A program made the translations under genes and the position numbers. The notes beneath the pieces were generated by a model that did no database searches, was not told the origin of the DNA, and saw only the letters and a program-made list of their open reading frames with translations. From Sphingosinicella humi (GTDB lineage: Bacteria; Pseudomonadota; Alphaproteobacteria; Sphingomonadales; Sphingomonadaceae), in assembly GCF_003129465.1 (NCBI RefSeq), contig NZ_QFFF01000001.1, positions 2,155,501 through 2,219,500 on the forward strand: 64,000 bases of DNA. The letters run 5' to 3'. Below, in pieces: positions 1 to 9,405 of this stretch. Each line of letters starts with the position of its first letter. The first letter of the stretch is position 1.

Positions 1-903
<903 letters not shown>

Positions 904-904
904 C

Positions 905-1010
905 CGTCATTCCGGCGAAGGCCGGGACCCAAGAACACCATTGTCGTCGGAATGGCGACGGCATCGGCGCCTCACCGGAAAGAGCGGTCCCGGCGTCCGC
1001 CGGGATGACG
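905..1010. repeat. Intergenic palindromic repeat, family A
   Basis: Two inverted arms (905-936 and about 986-1010), each containing CGTCATnCCGGCG and its complement, lie between the PPDK stop codon and the next gene. The same arms recur at 18865-18979, and the pair looks like a miniature repeat (REP/MITE-like) typical of intergenic spaces in sphingomonad genomes. It could fold in RNA and act as a transcript end. Confidence 0.75.
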
Positions 1011-1015
1011 ACACC

Positions 1016-1252
1016 TCAGAGTGGGCCGCGATCCCGGTCGATCGGGTGTCGCATGGCGGCGTCGCGGAGCATGTCGCGCTCCTGGGCTTCCTTGCGGAAT
1101 TGGGCGTGCTCGCGCTCCAGCTCCTCGCGCCGCCGGACCTCGTCGCGGTGGCGCCGCTTCCATTTGGGGCTGGCGAACATCGCTCCGCCAAGGAACAGGC
1201 CGAGCAGGAAGACGAGCAGCAGAATGACCCACTGGTCCAGGGTGAACGCCAT
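1016..1252 (-). CDS. Small membrane-anchored hypothetical protein
   Basis: A 78-residue protein with one N-terminal membrane helix (about residues 8-27, WVILLLVFLLGLFLGGAMF) followed by a highly charged Arg/Glu-rich tail, probably a cytoplasmic helical or coiled segment. A GGAG ribosome site lies 7 nt upstream of the ATG. Overlapping ORFs in other frames lack such a profile. It lies downstream of the tad operon on the same strand but is separated from it by hairpins. Function is unknown; the charged juxtamembrane helix recalls small YtcA/LapA-like scaffold proteins, but that is only a resemblance. Confidence 0.6.
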   Translation of the reverse strand: MAFTLDQWVILLLVFLLGLFLGGAMFASPKWKRRHRDEVRRREELEREHAQFRKEAQERDMLRDAAMRHPIDRDRGPL

Positions 1253-1263
1253 CTCGAATCTCC

Positions 1264-1317
1264 GTCACAACAAGGGCTTGTGACGATAATCCCCGAGGGC
1301 GGACGCTTGTTCCGCCC
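1264..1317 (-). terminator. Hairpins downstream of tadC
   Basis: Two small inverted repeats sit just past the tadC stop: GGGCGGA/TCCGCCC (1297-1303 with 1311-1317) and GTCACAA/TTGTGAC (1264-1270 with 1278-1284). There is no U-tract, so if they end the pilus operon transcript they do so weakly or with Rho. Confidence 0.35.
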
Positions 1318-1322
1318 CCGTA

Positions 1323-2321
1323 TCAGCCCTTCATCAGATTGTCGGAGATGGCGCAGGCGGCGGGCCCGAGGATGACGATGAACAGCACCGGAAGGATGAA
1401 CAGGATCAGCGGCACCGTCATGATCGCCGGGAGTCGCGCCGCCTTTTCCTCGGCCCGCATCATCCGCTCGTTGCGGAACTCGGCGGAAAGGACGCGCAGC
1501 GCGCTGGCCAGCGGGGTGCCGTATTTCTCGGTCTGGATCATGGTCGTGACCACGCCGCGGATCGATTCCAGGTCGATGCGCATGGCGAGATTCTCGAAGG
1601 CCGAGCGGCGGTCGGTGAGGAAGCCGAGCTCGATCGAGGTGAGCGCGAACTCGTCGCCGAGCTCGGGATAGGCGCGGCCGAGCTCCTTGGCGACCCGGTT
1701 GAAGGCGGCGTCGACGGTGAGGCCGGCCTCGGCGCAGATGACGAGCAGGTCGAGCGCGTCGGGAAGGCCCTTGCGGATCGCCGCGGTGCGCTTGTCGATC
1801 TTGTTCTTCAGCCAGATGTCCGGCGCCTTGTAGCTGCCGATCAAGGTGCCGGCGACGGCGCCATATTTCTTGAGCGCGCCCCAGTCCGGGAACCAGTCGA
1901 GCAGATAGACGCCGACGATGGCGATGGTGCCGAGCACGACGGGCATGACGAAGCGGGCGAAGATGAGGACGAAGGCGAGATCCTTGGAGCGGATGCCCGC
2001 CTGCATGAGCTTGATCTGGGCCTTCTCTACCTGCTCGTCCTGCAGCATCTTGAGGGAGCCGAGCAGGGTGCGGACCCGGTCCGCCGCCTCGTTCTTGTTG
2101 GTGATCTTCTTGCGGCGCTTGGAGGTCGAGGCGACGATGCCGGCCTTCAGCTGCTCGCGGCGCTCGTTCAGCGCCTTGACGCGCTTCGCCATCGGGTCGC
2201 GAACCGTGGTGGCGGCGTAGATGGCGATGAGCACGGAGAAGGTGGCAACGGCCGCCATGACCGTTGCGACCATCGTCACGTCCACGCCCATGATGGTGGG
2301 ACCGCTCTGGGGAGGTGTCAT
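1323..2321 (-). CDS. tadC: Tad/Cpa pilus inner-membrane platform protein TadC
   Basis: A 332-residue type II secretion F-domain protein, the second platform protein of the tight-adherence (Flp) pilus assembly machine in the inner membrane. Membrane segments are visible near residues 13-33, 110-145 and 300-325, with the F domain between the last two (motif GLPDALDLLVICAEAGLTVD). It follows tadB by 13 nt and is the last gene of the operon. Paired TadB/TadC proteins normally work with the hexameric ATPase CpaF/TadA, which is not encoded here. Confidence 0.93.
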   Translation of the reverse strand: MTPPQSGPTIMGVDVTMVATVMAAVATFSVLIAIYAATTVRDPMAKRVKALNERREQLKAGIVASTSKRRKKITNKNEAADRVRTLLGSLKMLQDEQVEKAQIKLMQAGIRSKDLAFVLIFARFVMPVVLGTIAIVGVYLLDWFPDWGALKKYGAVAGTLIGSYKAPDIWLKNKIDKRTAAIRKGLPDALDLLVICAEAGLTVDAAFNRVAKELGRAYPELGDEFALTSIELGFLTDRRSAFENLAMRIDLESIRGVVTTMIQTEKYGTPLASALRVLSAEFRNERMMRAEEKAARLPAIMTVPLILFILPVLFIVILGPAACAISDNLMKG

Positions 2322-2334
2322 GATCCGTCTCCCC

Positions 2335-3303
2335 TCAGATCTCGAAGTTGATCATCTTGGCCATGATCATGGCGCCGATGCTCATCCAGATGAGCCCGCC
2401 GCCGCCGGCGATCATGAGCCGATCGTCGACGAAGAAGTCGCCCATATAGCTGGGATTGATGAAGTAGATGAGGCCGAAGACGATGAAGGGCAGGGCGCCG
2501 ATGATGTAGGCCGAAGCCTTGGACTCCGACGACATCGCCTTGATCTTCAGCTTCATCTGCGCGCGCTTTCTCAGCACATCGGCGAGGTTGGCGAGCGTTT
2601 CGGCGAGATTGCCGCCGGTTTCGCGCTGGATGGCGAGCGTGATGACGAAGAACTGGAATTCGGGCGTGCCGAGCCGGTCTGCCGTCTCCTGAAGCGCCGC
2701 CTCCATGGTGCGGCCGATCTTCATCTTGTCGGTGACCGCCTGGAACTCGACCGAGACCGGCCCCGGAACCTCGCTCGCCACGATGCCCAGCGTCTCGGAG
2801 ATGGGAAGGCCCGAGCGAAGGCCGCGGACCATCAGCTCGATGGCGTCAGGAAAGCGCGCGGTGAACTGGGCCACGCGGCGCTTGATGAGAATGCCGATGG
2901 CGAAATGCGGCAAGCCGACGCCGGCGAACAGCCCGACGAAAATGGCGAGGAAGAGCGGCGCGCCCCTCAGCATCAGCAGCAGGGCGACGACGACGGCCAG
3001 GGCGACCGAGGCGACGAGATATTGACCGATCGACCACGGCTTGCCGGTCTGCTCGATCCGCTTGCGGAGCAGGGCCGGGTTCGGAATGAAGCGCTGGGCC
3101 AGCCCATCCATCTTGGTCGGGCGCCCCGACTGGATCCTCTTCAGCTGGGCCTGGGCGGCGACCTCGGACGACTTGCTGTGACGCTCGCGGACGCTTTCGA
3201 GGCGGCGCAGCTGGGCCTTGGCTGGCGAAGGGCCGGCGAAGGCGACGTAGAGGAGCGCCAGCACGCCGAGAAGCCCTGCCGCCATCATCACCATCGGGAA
3301 CAT
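2335..3303 (-). CDS. tadB: Tad/Cpa pilus inner-membrane platform protein TadB
   Basis: A 322-residue type II secretion F-domain protein. It has an N-terminal membrane helix (residues about 3-22), paired helices around 90-125 and two C-terminal helices (about 262-315); the cytoplasmic F domain carries FPDAIELMVRGLRSGLPISE and ETGGNLAETLANLADVLR, both typical of the family. It precedes tadC and lies 58 nt after cpaE. In most alphaproteobacterial clusters the ATPase gene cpaF occupies exactly this cpaE-tadB position; here it is absent. Confidence 0.93.
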   Translation of the reverse strand: MFPMVMMAAGLLGVLALLYVAFAGPSPAKAQLRRLESVRERHSKSSEVAAQAQLKRIQSGRPTKMDGLAQRFIPNPALLRKRIEQTGKPWSIGQYLVASVALAVVVALLLMLRGAPLFLAIFVGLFAGVGLPHFAIGILIKRRVAQFTARFPDAIELMVRGLRSGLPISETLGIVASEVPGPVSVEFQAVTDKMKIGRTMEAALQETADRLGTPEFQFFVITLAIQRETGGNLAETLANLADVLRKRAQMKLKIKAMSSESKASAYIIGALPFIVFGLIYFINPSYMGDFFVDDRLMIAGGGGLIWMSIGAMIMAKMINFEI

Positions 3304-3361
3304 CGTGTCTCGCCCCTCACTCTTTTGTCGAGCGGCTCCCCTTCAAGTGGAGCCGCGACGT

Positions 3362-4639
3362 TCATGCCGCCGCGCCGGCGGGTTTCTTGGCTATCAGCGC
3401 CTTGAGGTTGCCAAGCTTGCCGATCAGCGAGCCGCTGGCCTCGGCCGCTTCGCCCCTGTCATCGACCGTCGAGACGGTCATCGTCAGCAACTGGCCGAAC
3501 GGCTGGCCGATCTTGGCGCCGGCGGCCGCCTTGGCGAGCGGCTGGCCGAGCTTGGCGGCCTTGGCCGCCGCTTTGAGATCGAGCGGCACCACGACATCGA
3601 CCTTGCGTTCGATCGACTTCTCGAAATCCTTGCGGCTGATTTCCTGGAGATTGGCCCCCGACACCTTGTTGGCGACGACCAGCACCCGCGCCTGCGGCGC
3701 GTTCGCCTTCAGCCAGGACAGGATGCGGATGGCATCGCGCGTGGCGGCGAGGGTGAACTCGACGACGACGACGCAGACATGGGCGTCGTTGACGAGGTGT
3801 GGATGCTGCACCAGCATCTGTCGCGGCAGATCGAGCACCGTCGTTTCGAAGGCGTTCCGCATCTCCTCCTGAAGCTGGAAGAAGGCGGAGCCGTCGGTCA
3901 GCATGGGCTGGTTGATCGGGGCCTCGGCCGACAGCACCGAAAGCTTGTCGTTCGCCCGCACCATCGCACGCTCGATAAACAGGCCGTCGATGCGGCTCGG
4001 ATTCTCGATCGCGTCGGTAAGGCCTCGGCCGGGCTCGAGATCAAGCGACAGCGCCCCCGTGCCGAAATGCACGTCGAGGTCGAGCAGCGCCGTCGAGCGG
4101 CCGGCCTTGTCGCCCATCAGCCAGGCGACCGAGGACGCGATGGTGGAGGCGCCCACGCCGCCGCGCACGCCGATCACGGCGGCGACGATATGCGGTCGCT
4201 CCATGGTCGGCTCGTTGGTCCGCGGACCGGAGATGGTCATCTGCGCGTTGGCGAAGGCGTCGCGCACCTGATCGGGGTTGAACGGCTTCAGCAGATAATC
4301 CTGGATGCCGCTCGCGACGAGGTCGCGGTAGAGGCGGACATCGTTGACCTGCCCGGCGGCGATCACCACCGTGCCGGGCTCGCAGACCTCGGCCAGCGCG
4401 TTGATGTCGTTCAGCGGGTCTCCCGACTCGCTCAGATCGACGAACAGGATGTTCGGACTGGCCGAGACCGACAGCGACTGGACGGCGTTGCGCAGCCCCC
4501 CCTTGTTGACCTTCTCGGGCGCCCAGCCATGTTCGACGGCGATCGGCCGGAGCATCTCCGCCGTCTCCTCGTCGCAAACGAAGGCGGTGAACGGATCGCG
4601 CAGCGAAGCCCCGCGCATGCTATGAAAAGGTGCGTTCAT
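3362..4639 (-). CDS. cpaE: Pilus assembly ATPase CpaE/TadZ (ParA/MinD family with receiver-like N-terminus)
   Basis: A 425-residue protein with an N-terminal receiver-like domain (about residues 18-135, including LLKPFNPDQVRDA) and a C-terminal MinD/ParA domain that starts with the deviant Walker A GVRGGVGAST near residue 160. TadZ/CpaE proteins localise the Tad secretion apparatus at the pole. The start codon overlaps the end of cpaD by 4 nt (ATGA), showing translational coupling. An alanine-rich C-terminal tail ends the protein. Confidence 0.92.
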   Translation of the reverse strand: MNAPFHSMRGASLRDPFTAFVCDEETAEMLRPIAVEHGWAPEKVNKGGLRNAVQSLSVSASPNILFVDLSESGDPLNDINALAEVCEPGTVVIAAGQVNDVRLYRDLVASGIQDYLLKPFNPDQVRDAFANAQMTISGPRTNEPTMERPHIVAAVIGVRGGVGASTIASSVAWLMGDKAGRSTALLDLDVHFGTGALSLDLEPGRGLTDAIENPSRIDGLFIERAMVRANDKLSVLSAEAPINQPMLTDGSAFFQLQEEMRNAFETTVLDLPRQMLVQHPHLVNDAHVCVVVVEFTLAATRDAIRILSWLKANAPQARVLVVANKVSGANLQEISRKDFEKSIERKVDVVVPLDLKAAAKAAKLGQPLAKAAAGAKIGQPFGQLLTMTVSTVDDRGEAAEASGSLIGKLGNLKALIAKKPAGAAA

Positions 4640-5292
4640 TTCTTCTCACCTGTCGATTCAGCCCGAACCTCGCCGCTGTATCCGGTGGGCAGGCGCCTCC
4701 GGTACGCATCGATCGCCTTGTTGGTCGTCGCAGGGTCGCCTTCGACACTGCCGGCCTGGCCGCGCACCAGGTCGGAGGGATTGGCGACCATCGCGGCCAG
4801 ATTGGAGTTGGTGGCGCATCCATAGTTGGTCGAAGTGCGCTCCGGCGCACCCACGATCTCATCCTCCCAGATCGGGCAACCGGGGACGGAGGCGGTCATG
4901 CGGCTGACCACCACCCGGACCGATCCGGCTTGAACGGCGCCGGCCGTGATCGGCGCACCCTCGCTGAGGAGCAGGCCGTAGCGGCCTACAACGGCGGCGA
5001 CGTCGGCACGGCTGGCCGGATCGCCGTAGCCGGCCTGGTCGATGAACACGCGGTCGCCATAGCCGAGCTGGAGCGAATCCAGCCAGCCCGCGAGCCGGTC
5101 CTGCTCGGCCGCCGGGACGCCGTTGCCGCTCGTGCTGAGGTCGAGCACATAGTCGGTGCGGTGCACGACCGGCTGATTGACCGAGTTGAGACTGGGGTTG
5201 CTGATCGGCGTCAGGCCGTTGGTGACGGGGCCGCACCCGGCGGCGCCGAGGCCGACCGTGATCAGGGCTGCGGACAGTTTGAAGCGTCGCAT
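4636..5292 (-). CDS. cpaD: Pilus assembly lipoprotein CpaD
   Basis: About 218 residues with a lipoprotein signal peptide (lipobox GAAGC in LGAAGCGPVTNG), the small CpaD family that accompanies the CpaC secretin in the outer membrane. I chose the ATG at 5292 because GAAAGGA sits about 12 nt upstream and the signal peptide (MRRFKLSAALIT) then starts normally; an upstream in-frame start at 5325 would add 11 basic residues. Body motifs such as FIDQAGYGDPASR and the two late cysteines (PGCPIWED, NYGCATNSNLAAMV) match CpaD, including the conserved CATNxNLAAMVANPxDL stretch. Confidence 0.9.
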   Translation of the reverse strand: MRRFKLSAALITVGLGAAGCGPVTNGLTPISNPSLNSVNQPVVHRTDYVLDLSTSGNGVPAAEQDRLAGWLDSLQLGYGDRVFIDQAGYGDPASRADVAAVVGRYGLLLSEGAPITAGAVQAGSVRVVVSRMTASVPGCPIWEDEIVGAPERTSTNYGCATNSNLAAMVANPSDLVRGQAGSVEGDPATTNKAIDAYRRRLPTGYSGEVRAESTGEKK

Positions 5293-5324
5293 GATCGTGC
5301 TTTCCTTTCGCGCTCGGGCGGCCA

Positions 5325-6896
5325 TCAGAAGCTGAATCCGGGTTTGGCCGCGGGAGCGGGCGCCTGGGATGCGGCCACCGCCGGCGGTGCGGACTGGCCC
5401 GGCGCCGGCAACGGCACCGACTGGCCCAGCCCACCGATGCCGGGCGAGACGGTCTGGGGCGCCGCGACGCGGGGCATGGGCCGCTGCTCACCGCTGTGGC
5501 TGTCCTCGCGCTGATCGACGAAGACGCGCTGCGTATCGTTGCTGGTGCGGAAGCCGTCGGTGGGGAGAGCGATCTGGTTCGCGTTCACGGGCTTCACGAG
5601 ATAGGGCGTTATCACGATCACCAGCTCCGTCTCGTTGCGGCGGAAGCCTTGCGAGCGGAAGAGCGCGCCGAGGATCGGAATGTCGCCAAGGAAGGGCGCC
5701 TTCTCGACGGAATTGCTGCCGTTGTTCTGCAGCAGGCCGCCAATCATGAAGCTCTGCCCGGATCCGAGCTCCACGGTCGTTTCGGCCCGGCGGGTGGAAA
5801 GACCCGGGATCTCGATGCCGTTGAGGCGGATCGACCCCTCGCTGGTGAGCTCGGACACTTCGGGCCTGACCCGCATCGAGATGCGGCCGCCGTCGAGCAC
5901 CGTGGGCGTGAAGGCCAGGCTGACGCCATATTCCTTGAACTCGACCTGAGTGCCGTTGAGGCCGCTCGTCGTCGCGATCGGGAATTCGCCGCCGGCGAGG
6001 AAGCTGGCGGTTTCCCCCGAAAGCGCCGTCAGCGTCGGCTCGGCGAGCATGGTGACGAGGCCGCTATTCTCATTGAGATCGAGCGTCGACAGGACGTCGA
6101 GGCCGAGCAGGCTGCCGGCAAAACCCAGGGTCGTCGCATTGGGATTGTTGTTGAAGGTGAAATCCGTCCCGATTACCAGCGGCGCACCCGTGCGGGGGTC
6201 GATGATATCGGGATTGACCCGGTCGGTGATGGTGCCGGGGTTGCCCCGGCCGATGCCGAACAGGAAACCACCGCTCTTGTCGCGCGTGAGCAGGTTGACG
6301 CCGATGTCGCGCAGGAGCGAGCGACTGACCTCGGCGATCTGGACCTTCAGCATCACTTGCAGCGGGGTCGCCGTCTTGAGGCGACTGATGACCTGGGTGC
6401 CCTCGCCGACGAAGGTCTGGACGAGGCGGTCGGCTTCGGCGACGTCTTCGGGCGCGGCGACCGTGCCGGTCAGCACGACCATGCCGTTCATCGGCGTCGC
6501 CGTGATGTCCGCGTTCGGCATGGTCAGCGCCAGCATCTCGCCTATGGACGCGATGTTGGTGCCGACCCGGACGTCGGCCGAGTAGATCACCTTGCCGGTG
6601 CGGTTGGTGGCGAAGACGGTGGTCTGGCCGGGACCCTTGCCGAAGATGTAGATTTGCTCGGCGGAGCGAACCTGCACGTCGGCGATCGCCTCATTGGCGA
6701 CGAATACGTCGGACATGGTGCCATCGAGGGTCACCAGCTGGCCAGTGCCGACCGAGAGCGTCACATCGTCGGTCGCTCGCACCGCCTGCGACTGGGCAAG
6801 CGCGGGGGTGGCGACGGCCGAGGCCATGCCGGCGGCGAGCAGGGCGGCCATACAGGTGCCGAGCGCCGCGCGCTTGATGCTGATGCTGTTGGTCAT
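5325..6896 (-). CDS. cpaC: Tad pilus secretin CpaC/RcpA
   Basis: A 523-residue type II/III secretin that forms the outer-membrane pore of the Flp pilus. A Sec signal peptide (about residues 1-35, ending PALAQ) is followed by the periplasmic pilus/BON-like N domains (about 45-200) and the secretin domain (about 255-430), with the typical LAEPTLTALSGETASFLAGG and VELGSGQSFMIGGLL motifs. The C-terminal tail is rich in Pro, Ala and Gln. Its start abuts the cpaB stop codon without spacing. Confidence 0.95.
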   Translation of the reverse strand: MTNSISIKRAALGTCMAALLAAGMASAVATPALAQSQAVRATDDVTLSVGTGQLVTLDGTMSDVFVANEAIADVQVRSAEQIYIFGKGPGQTTVFATNRTGKVIYSADVRVGTNIASIGEMLALTMPNADITATPMNGMVVLTGTVAAPEDVAEADRLVQTFVGEGTQVISRLKTATPLQVMLKVQIAEVSRSLLRDIGVNLLTRDKSGGFLFGIGRGNPGTITDRVNPDIIDPRTGAPLVIGTDFTFNNNPNATTLGFAGSLLGLDVLSTLDLNENSGLVTMLAEPTLTALSGETASFLAGGEFPIATTSGLNGTQVEFKEYGVSLAFTPTVLDGGRISMRVRPEVSELTSEGSIRLNGIEIPGLSTRRAETTVELGSGQSFMIGGLLQNNGSNSVEKAPFLGDIPILGALFRSQGFRRNETELVIVITPYLVKPVNANQIALPTDGFRTSNDTQRVFVDQREDSHSGEQRPMPRVAAPQTVSPGIGGLGQSVPLPAPGQSAPPAVAASQAPAPAAKPGFSF

Positions 6897-7901
6897 TTAC
6901 TTGGCTCCAACGGGAATGACGGTGACGGCATTGCCGCGCGCGACCCTAACCACCGGACCCGTGGGAACGGCGGCGGCGGGCTGGGCGGCCGGCGCGCCTG
7001 CCGCGGGAGCCGCGGCCTGTTGGGCGGGGACGCTGCTCCGCTCGAAGCGAGAGACATCGGCGCCGACGGTGAACGTCGTATTCTTGTCGAGCGGCCGGGC
7101 AGCGATATCGACCAGCATCTGGCGCTCCGCCTCGGGATCGGCGGTCTCCGGCACGTCGATGTCGCCGGCCGCGATGGCCCGCTCGAGTTCGGCCGTGCTG
7201 TCGGCGAGCGAGCGCAGCGACAGCGACAGCTGGCCGATGGTCTGCGCGACCGCGATCTTCTCGGCGATCCTGGGGGTTACTTCGAGGGTGACGGTCGACG
7301 CCGTCTTGACGACGGGCTTGCCTTCCTCGTCGACGGAATTCATGCGCTGGTCGGTCGCGAGCACACGCACGTTGCGCAGGATGGTTTCGGAAACCTTGAG
7401 CGAGTCGCCTTCGCCGGTGACTTCGTGGGTCAGGACCAGGTCGACGCGGTCGCCCGGGAAGATGAAGCCGGCGACGCCGCTGGTGTTGGAGACGGAGACG
7501 GTGATCGCCCGCATGCCCGGGCCCAGAGCTGCCGCCAGGAAGCCGCGGTCGCCCGGCTTGATGAGCGAGCCCTGGCTGATCGGCTGGCCGGCGGTAATCT
7601 CGTGGCGCACGACCGTGCCGAGCAGGTCGGCGGGATTCACGCCGCCTTCCTTGCCCTTGATGTAATAGGCGTTCTGGACGAGGCCTTCGGGCCACGGCTG
7701 ATAGCGAAGCGCTTCGGCATCGATGATGGTGCCGACCGGCAGGGCGCGGGTCGCGACCAGGACCTCGGGTCCGACCGGGACGACGGGCGTCGCGGCTGCG
7801 ACGGGCGCGCCGGCGCCGCTGAACATGTTCTTGGCCATCACCGCGGTCACCGCGGCGACTACGAGCGCGCCCACGAGCAGCACGATTTTTCTCACATCCA
7901 T
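6897..7901 (-). CDS. cpaB: Flp pilus assembly protein CpaB (SAF domain)
   Basis: A 334-residue protein with one N-terminal membrane helix (residues 5-27) and a periplasmic SAF/RcpC domain (about 45-200, including LVATRALPVGTIIDAEALR and GMRAITVSVSNTSGVAGFI). CpaB/RcpC assists assembly of the secretin in the periplasm. The C-terminus has an Ala/Pro-rich linker and a short conserved end. It is cotranscribed between cpaA (46 nt upstream) and cpaC (adjacent). Confidence 0.93.
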   Translation of the reverse strand: MDVRKIVLLVGALVVAAVTAVMAKNMFSGAGAPVAAATPVVPVGPEVLVATRALPVGTIIDAEALRYQPWPEGLVQNAYYIKGKEGGVNPADLLGTVVRHEITAGQPISQGSLIKPGDRGFLAAALGPGMRAITVSVSNTSGVAGFIFPGDRVDLVLTHEVTGEGDSLKVSETILRNVRVLATDQRMNSVDEEGKPVVKTASTVTLEVTPRIAEKIAVAQTIGQLSLSLRSLADSTAELERAIAAGDIDVPETADPEAERQMLVDIAARPLDKNTTFTVGADVSRFERSSVPAQQAAAPAAGAPAAQPAAAVPTGPVVRVARGNAVTVIPVGAK

Positions 7902-7947
7902 GACGCCTGTCGCCTCCTGCAGGGCTTGGTCGAACCCGGCCTATTCA

Positions 7948-8418
7948 TCATCCAAACTGGTTAAGATATCGTTCGCTAAGGACCCAGAAACCGCCGAAGG
8001 CGATCGCGACCCCGTAGGGAATTTCAAGTTGCGCCCGCGACTTGCCGATCCGCTGCCGGGCGAGCATGGCGAGGGTGATGACTCCGCCCGCCAGCGACAT
8101 GACGACCAGCAGCTTCAGCACCGCCAGCGGCGGCAGCCACAGTGCGACGGCGGCAACCATCTTGACGTCGCCGCCGCCCATCGCGCCGATCCGGAAGGCG
8201 AGGGCGAAAAGGAAGAAGACGCCGGCCGCGACAGCAACCTGCACGGCCATGTCGGGCCAGGGCGACAGGCCCGCCAGCCACCAGAAGGGGATGGCGGTAA
8301 GCGCGATGGCGGCGTTCAGCCGATTGGGGATGATGCGGCTCTTGAGATCGCCGACCGCGGCGACGAGCAGCATCGCGGCAAGCGCGGCGACCAATATGTC
8401 TGCGATAACCCCCGGCAT
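7948..8418 (-). CDS. cpaA: Prepilin peptidase CpaA
   Basis: A 156-residue polytopic membrane protein of the type IV leader peptidase A24 family, which cleaves Flp-type prepilins. The catalytic aspartates are visible in AVGDLKSRIIPNRLN (first Asp, near residue 24) and in the signature GAMGGGDVKM (second Asp). The open frame extends far upstream, but that part is only the antisense of the neighbouring hydrolase; the ATG at 8418 gives a normal family length. It is the first gene of the pilus operon and is divergent from the hydrolase 48 nt away. Confidence 0.92.
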   Translation of the reverse strand: MPGVIADILVAALAAMLLVAAVGDLKSRIIPNRLNAAIALTAIPFWWLAGLSPWPDMAVQVAVAAGVFFLFALAFRIGAMGGGDVKMVAAVALWLPPLAVLKLLVVMSLAGGVITLAMLARQRIGKSRAQLEIPYGVAIAFGGFWVLSERYLNQFG

Positions 8419-8466
8419 GATCGGCAGGTCTAGACGGGCTTGCTTGCCAAACCGTAACCAGCGCGC

Positions 8467-9405
8467 ATGAATGTCACCGCGATAGACCGGCGCGCCCATC
8501 CCGCCGGGTCCGAGTTCTCCTCGTGGCGGGCGGAAGATGGCTGGCTGCTGAGGCGCATGGACTGGCCGCAACCCGGCGCCGCCGAGGTTCGCGGCAGCCT
8601 GTTCTTCGCCGGGGGGCGCGGGGACTTCATCGAGAAATATCTCGAGCCGATGGGCCATTGGCACGGGCGCGGCTGGAACGTCGCGTCCTTCGACTGGCGG
8701 GGGCAGGGGCATTCGCGCGGCTCGATCGTCGGCGGGCATGTCGAAAGCTTCGATTCGCTGGTCGACGATTGCGCTCGTCTGCTGGAGCAGTGGATCGAGG
8801 GGACGCCCGCGCCGCATGTCGCGATCGGCCATTCGATGGGTGGCCACCTGCTGCTGCGCACCCTTGCCCAGCATCGGCCCGGATTGACGGCGGCGGTGCT
8901 GGTGGCGCCGATGATCGCGTTCAACGTCACGCCGATCCCGACCTGGCTCGGGCGCCGGATCGCGGGTGCCTTCAACGGGCTCGGCTGGTCGAAGAGGCGG
9001 GCCTGGAGGGAGAATGAGCGGCCGGCGCCATCCGGGTCCAGCCGCCAGGCCTATCTCACATCCTGCCCGGCCCGTTACGAAGACGAGCTTTGGTGGAAGG
9101 CGCGGCAGCCCGGCTTCGACCTTGGACCGCCGACCTGGGGCTGGCTCAATGCCGCCTATCGGTCGATGGCGGTCCTGACGCCGGCGCTGCTCCGCACGAT
9201 CGATCTGCCGATCCTCCTCCTCGGCACCGCCGCCGATCGGCTGGTGAGCCCTACGGCCATCCGTCGTGCGGCGCGGCTGCTGCCGAAGGCGGAGCTGATG
9301 ATGTTCCGCTCCGCCGCCCATGAGCTGCTTCGCGAAAGCGATCCCGTCCGCCTCGTCGCCATGGCCCGTATCGACCGCTTCCTCGACGATCACGCCGCGC
9401 CATGA
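8467..9405 (+). CDS. Alpha/beta hydrolase (lysophospholipase/monoacylglycerol lipase-like)
   Basis: A 312-residue serine hydrolase of the Hydrolase_4 (PldB-like) family. The nucleophile elbow is GHSMGGHL near residue 121; the acid and base are likely in LLGTAADRLVSP and SAAHELLRE near the C-terminus, and FDWRGQGHSRG is the typical oxyanion-loop region. No signal peptide is evident, so it is probably cytoplasmic or membrane-associated. Its last 4 nt overlap the following oxidoreductase (ATGA), so the two are translated together. Substrate cannot be told from sequence. Confidence 0.88.
   Translation: MNVTAIDRRAHPAGSEFSSWRAEDGWLLRRMDWPQPGAAEVRGSLFFAGGRGDFIEKYLEPMGHWHGRGWNVASFDWRGQGHSRGSIVGGHVESFDSLVDDCARLLEQWIEGTPAPHVAIGHSMGGHLLLRTLAQHRPGLTAAVLVAPMIAFNVTPIPTWLGRRIAGAFNGLGWSKRRAWRENERPAPSGSSRQAYLTSCPARYEDELWWKARQPGFDLGPPTWGWLNAAYRSMAVLTPALLRTIDLPILLLGTAADRLVSPTAIRRAARLLPKAELMMFRSAAHELLRESDPVRLVAMARIDRFLDDHAAP

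Noticed and set aside
5496-7964. 822-codon plus-strand open frame opposite cpaC and cpaB
   Set aside because: Antisense shadow with Asp/His/Gly-biased composition; both pilus genes are clear on the other strand.
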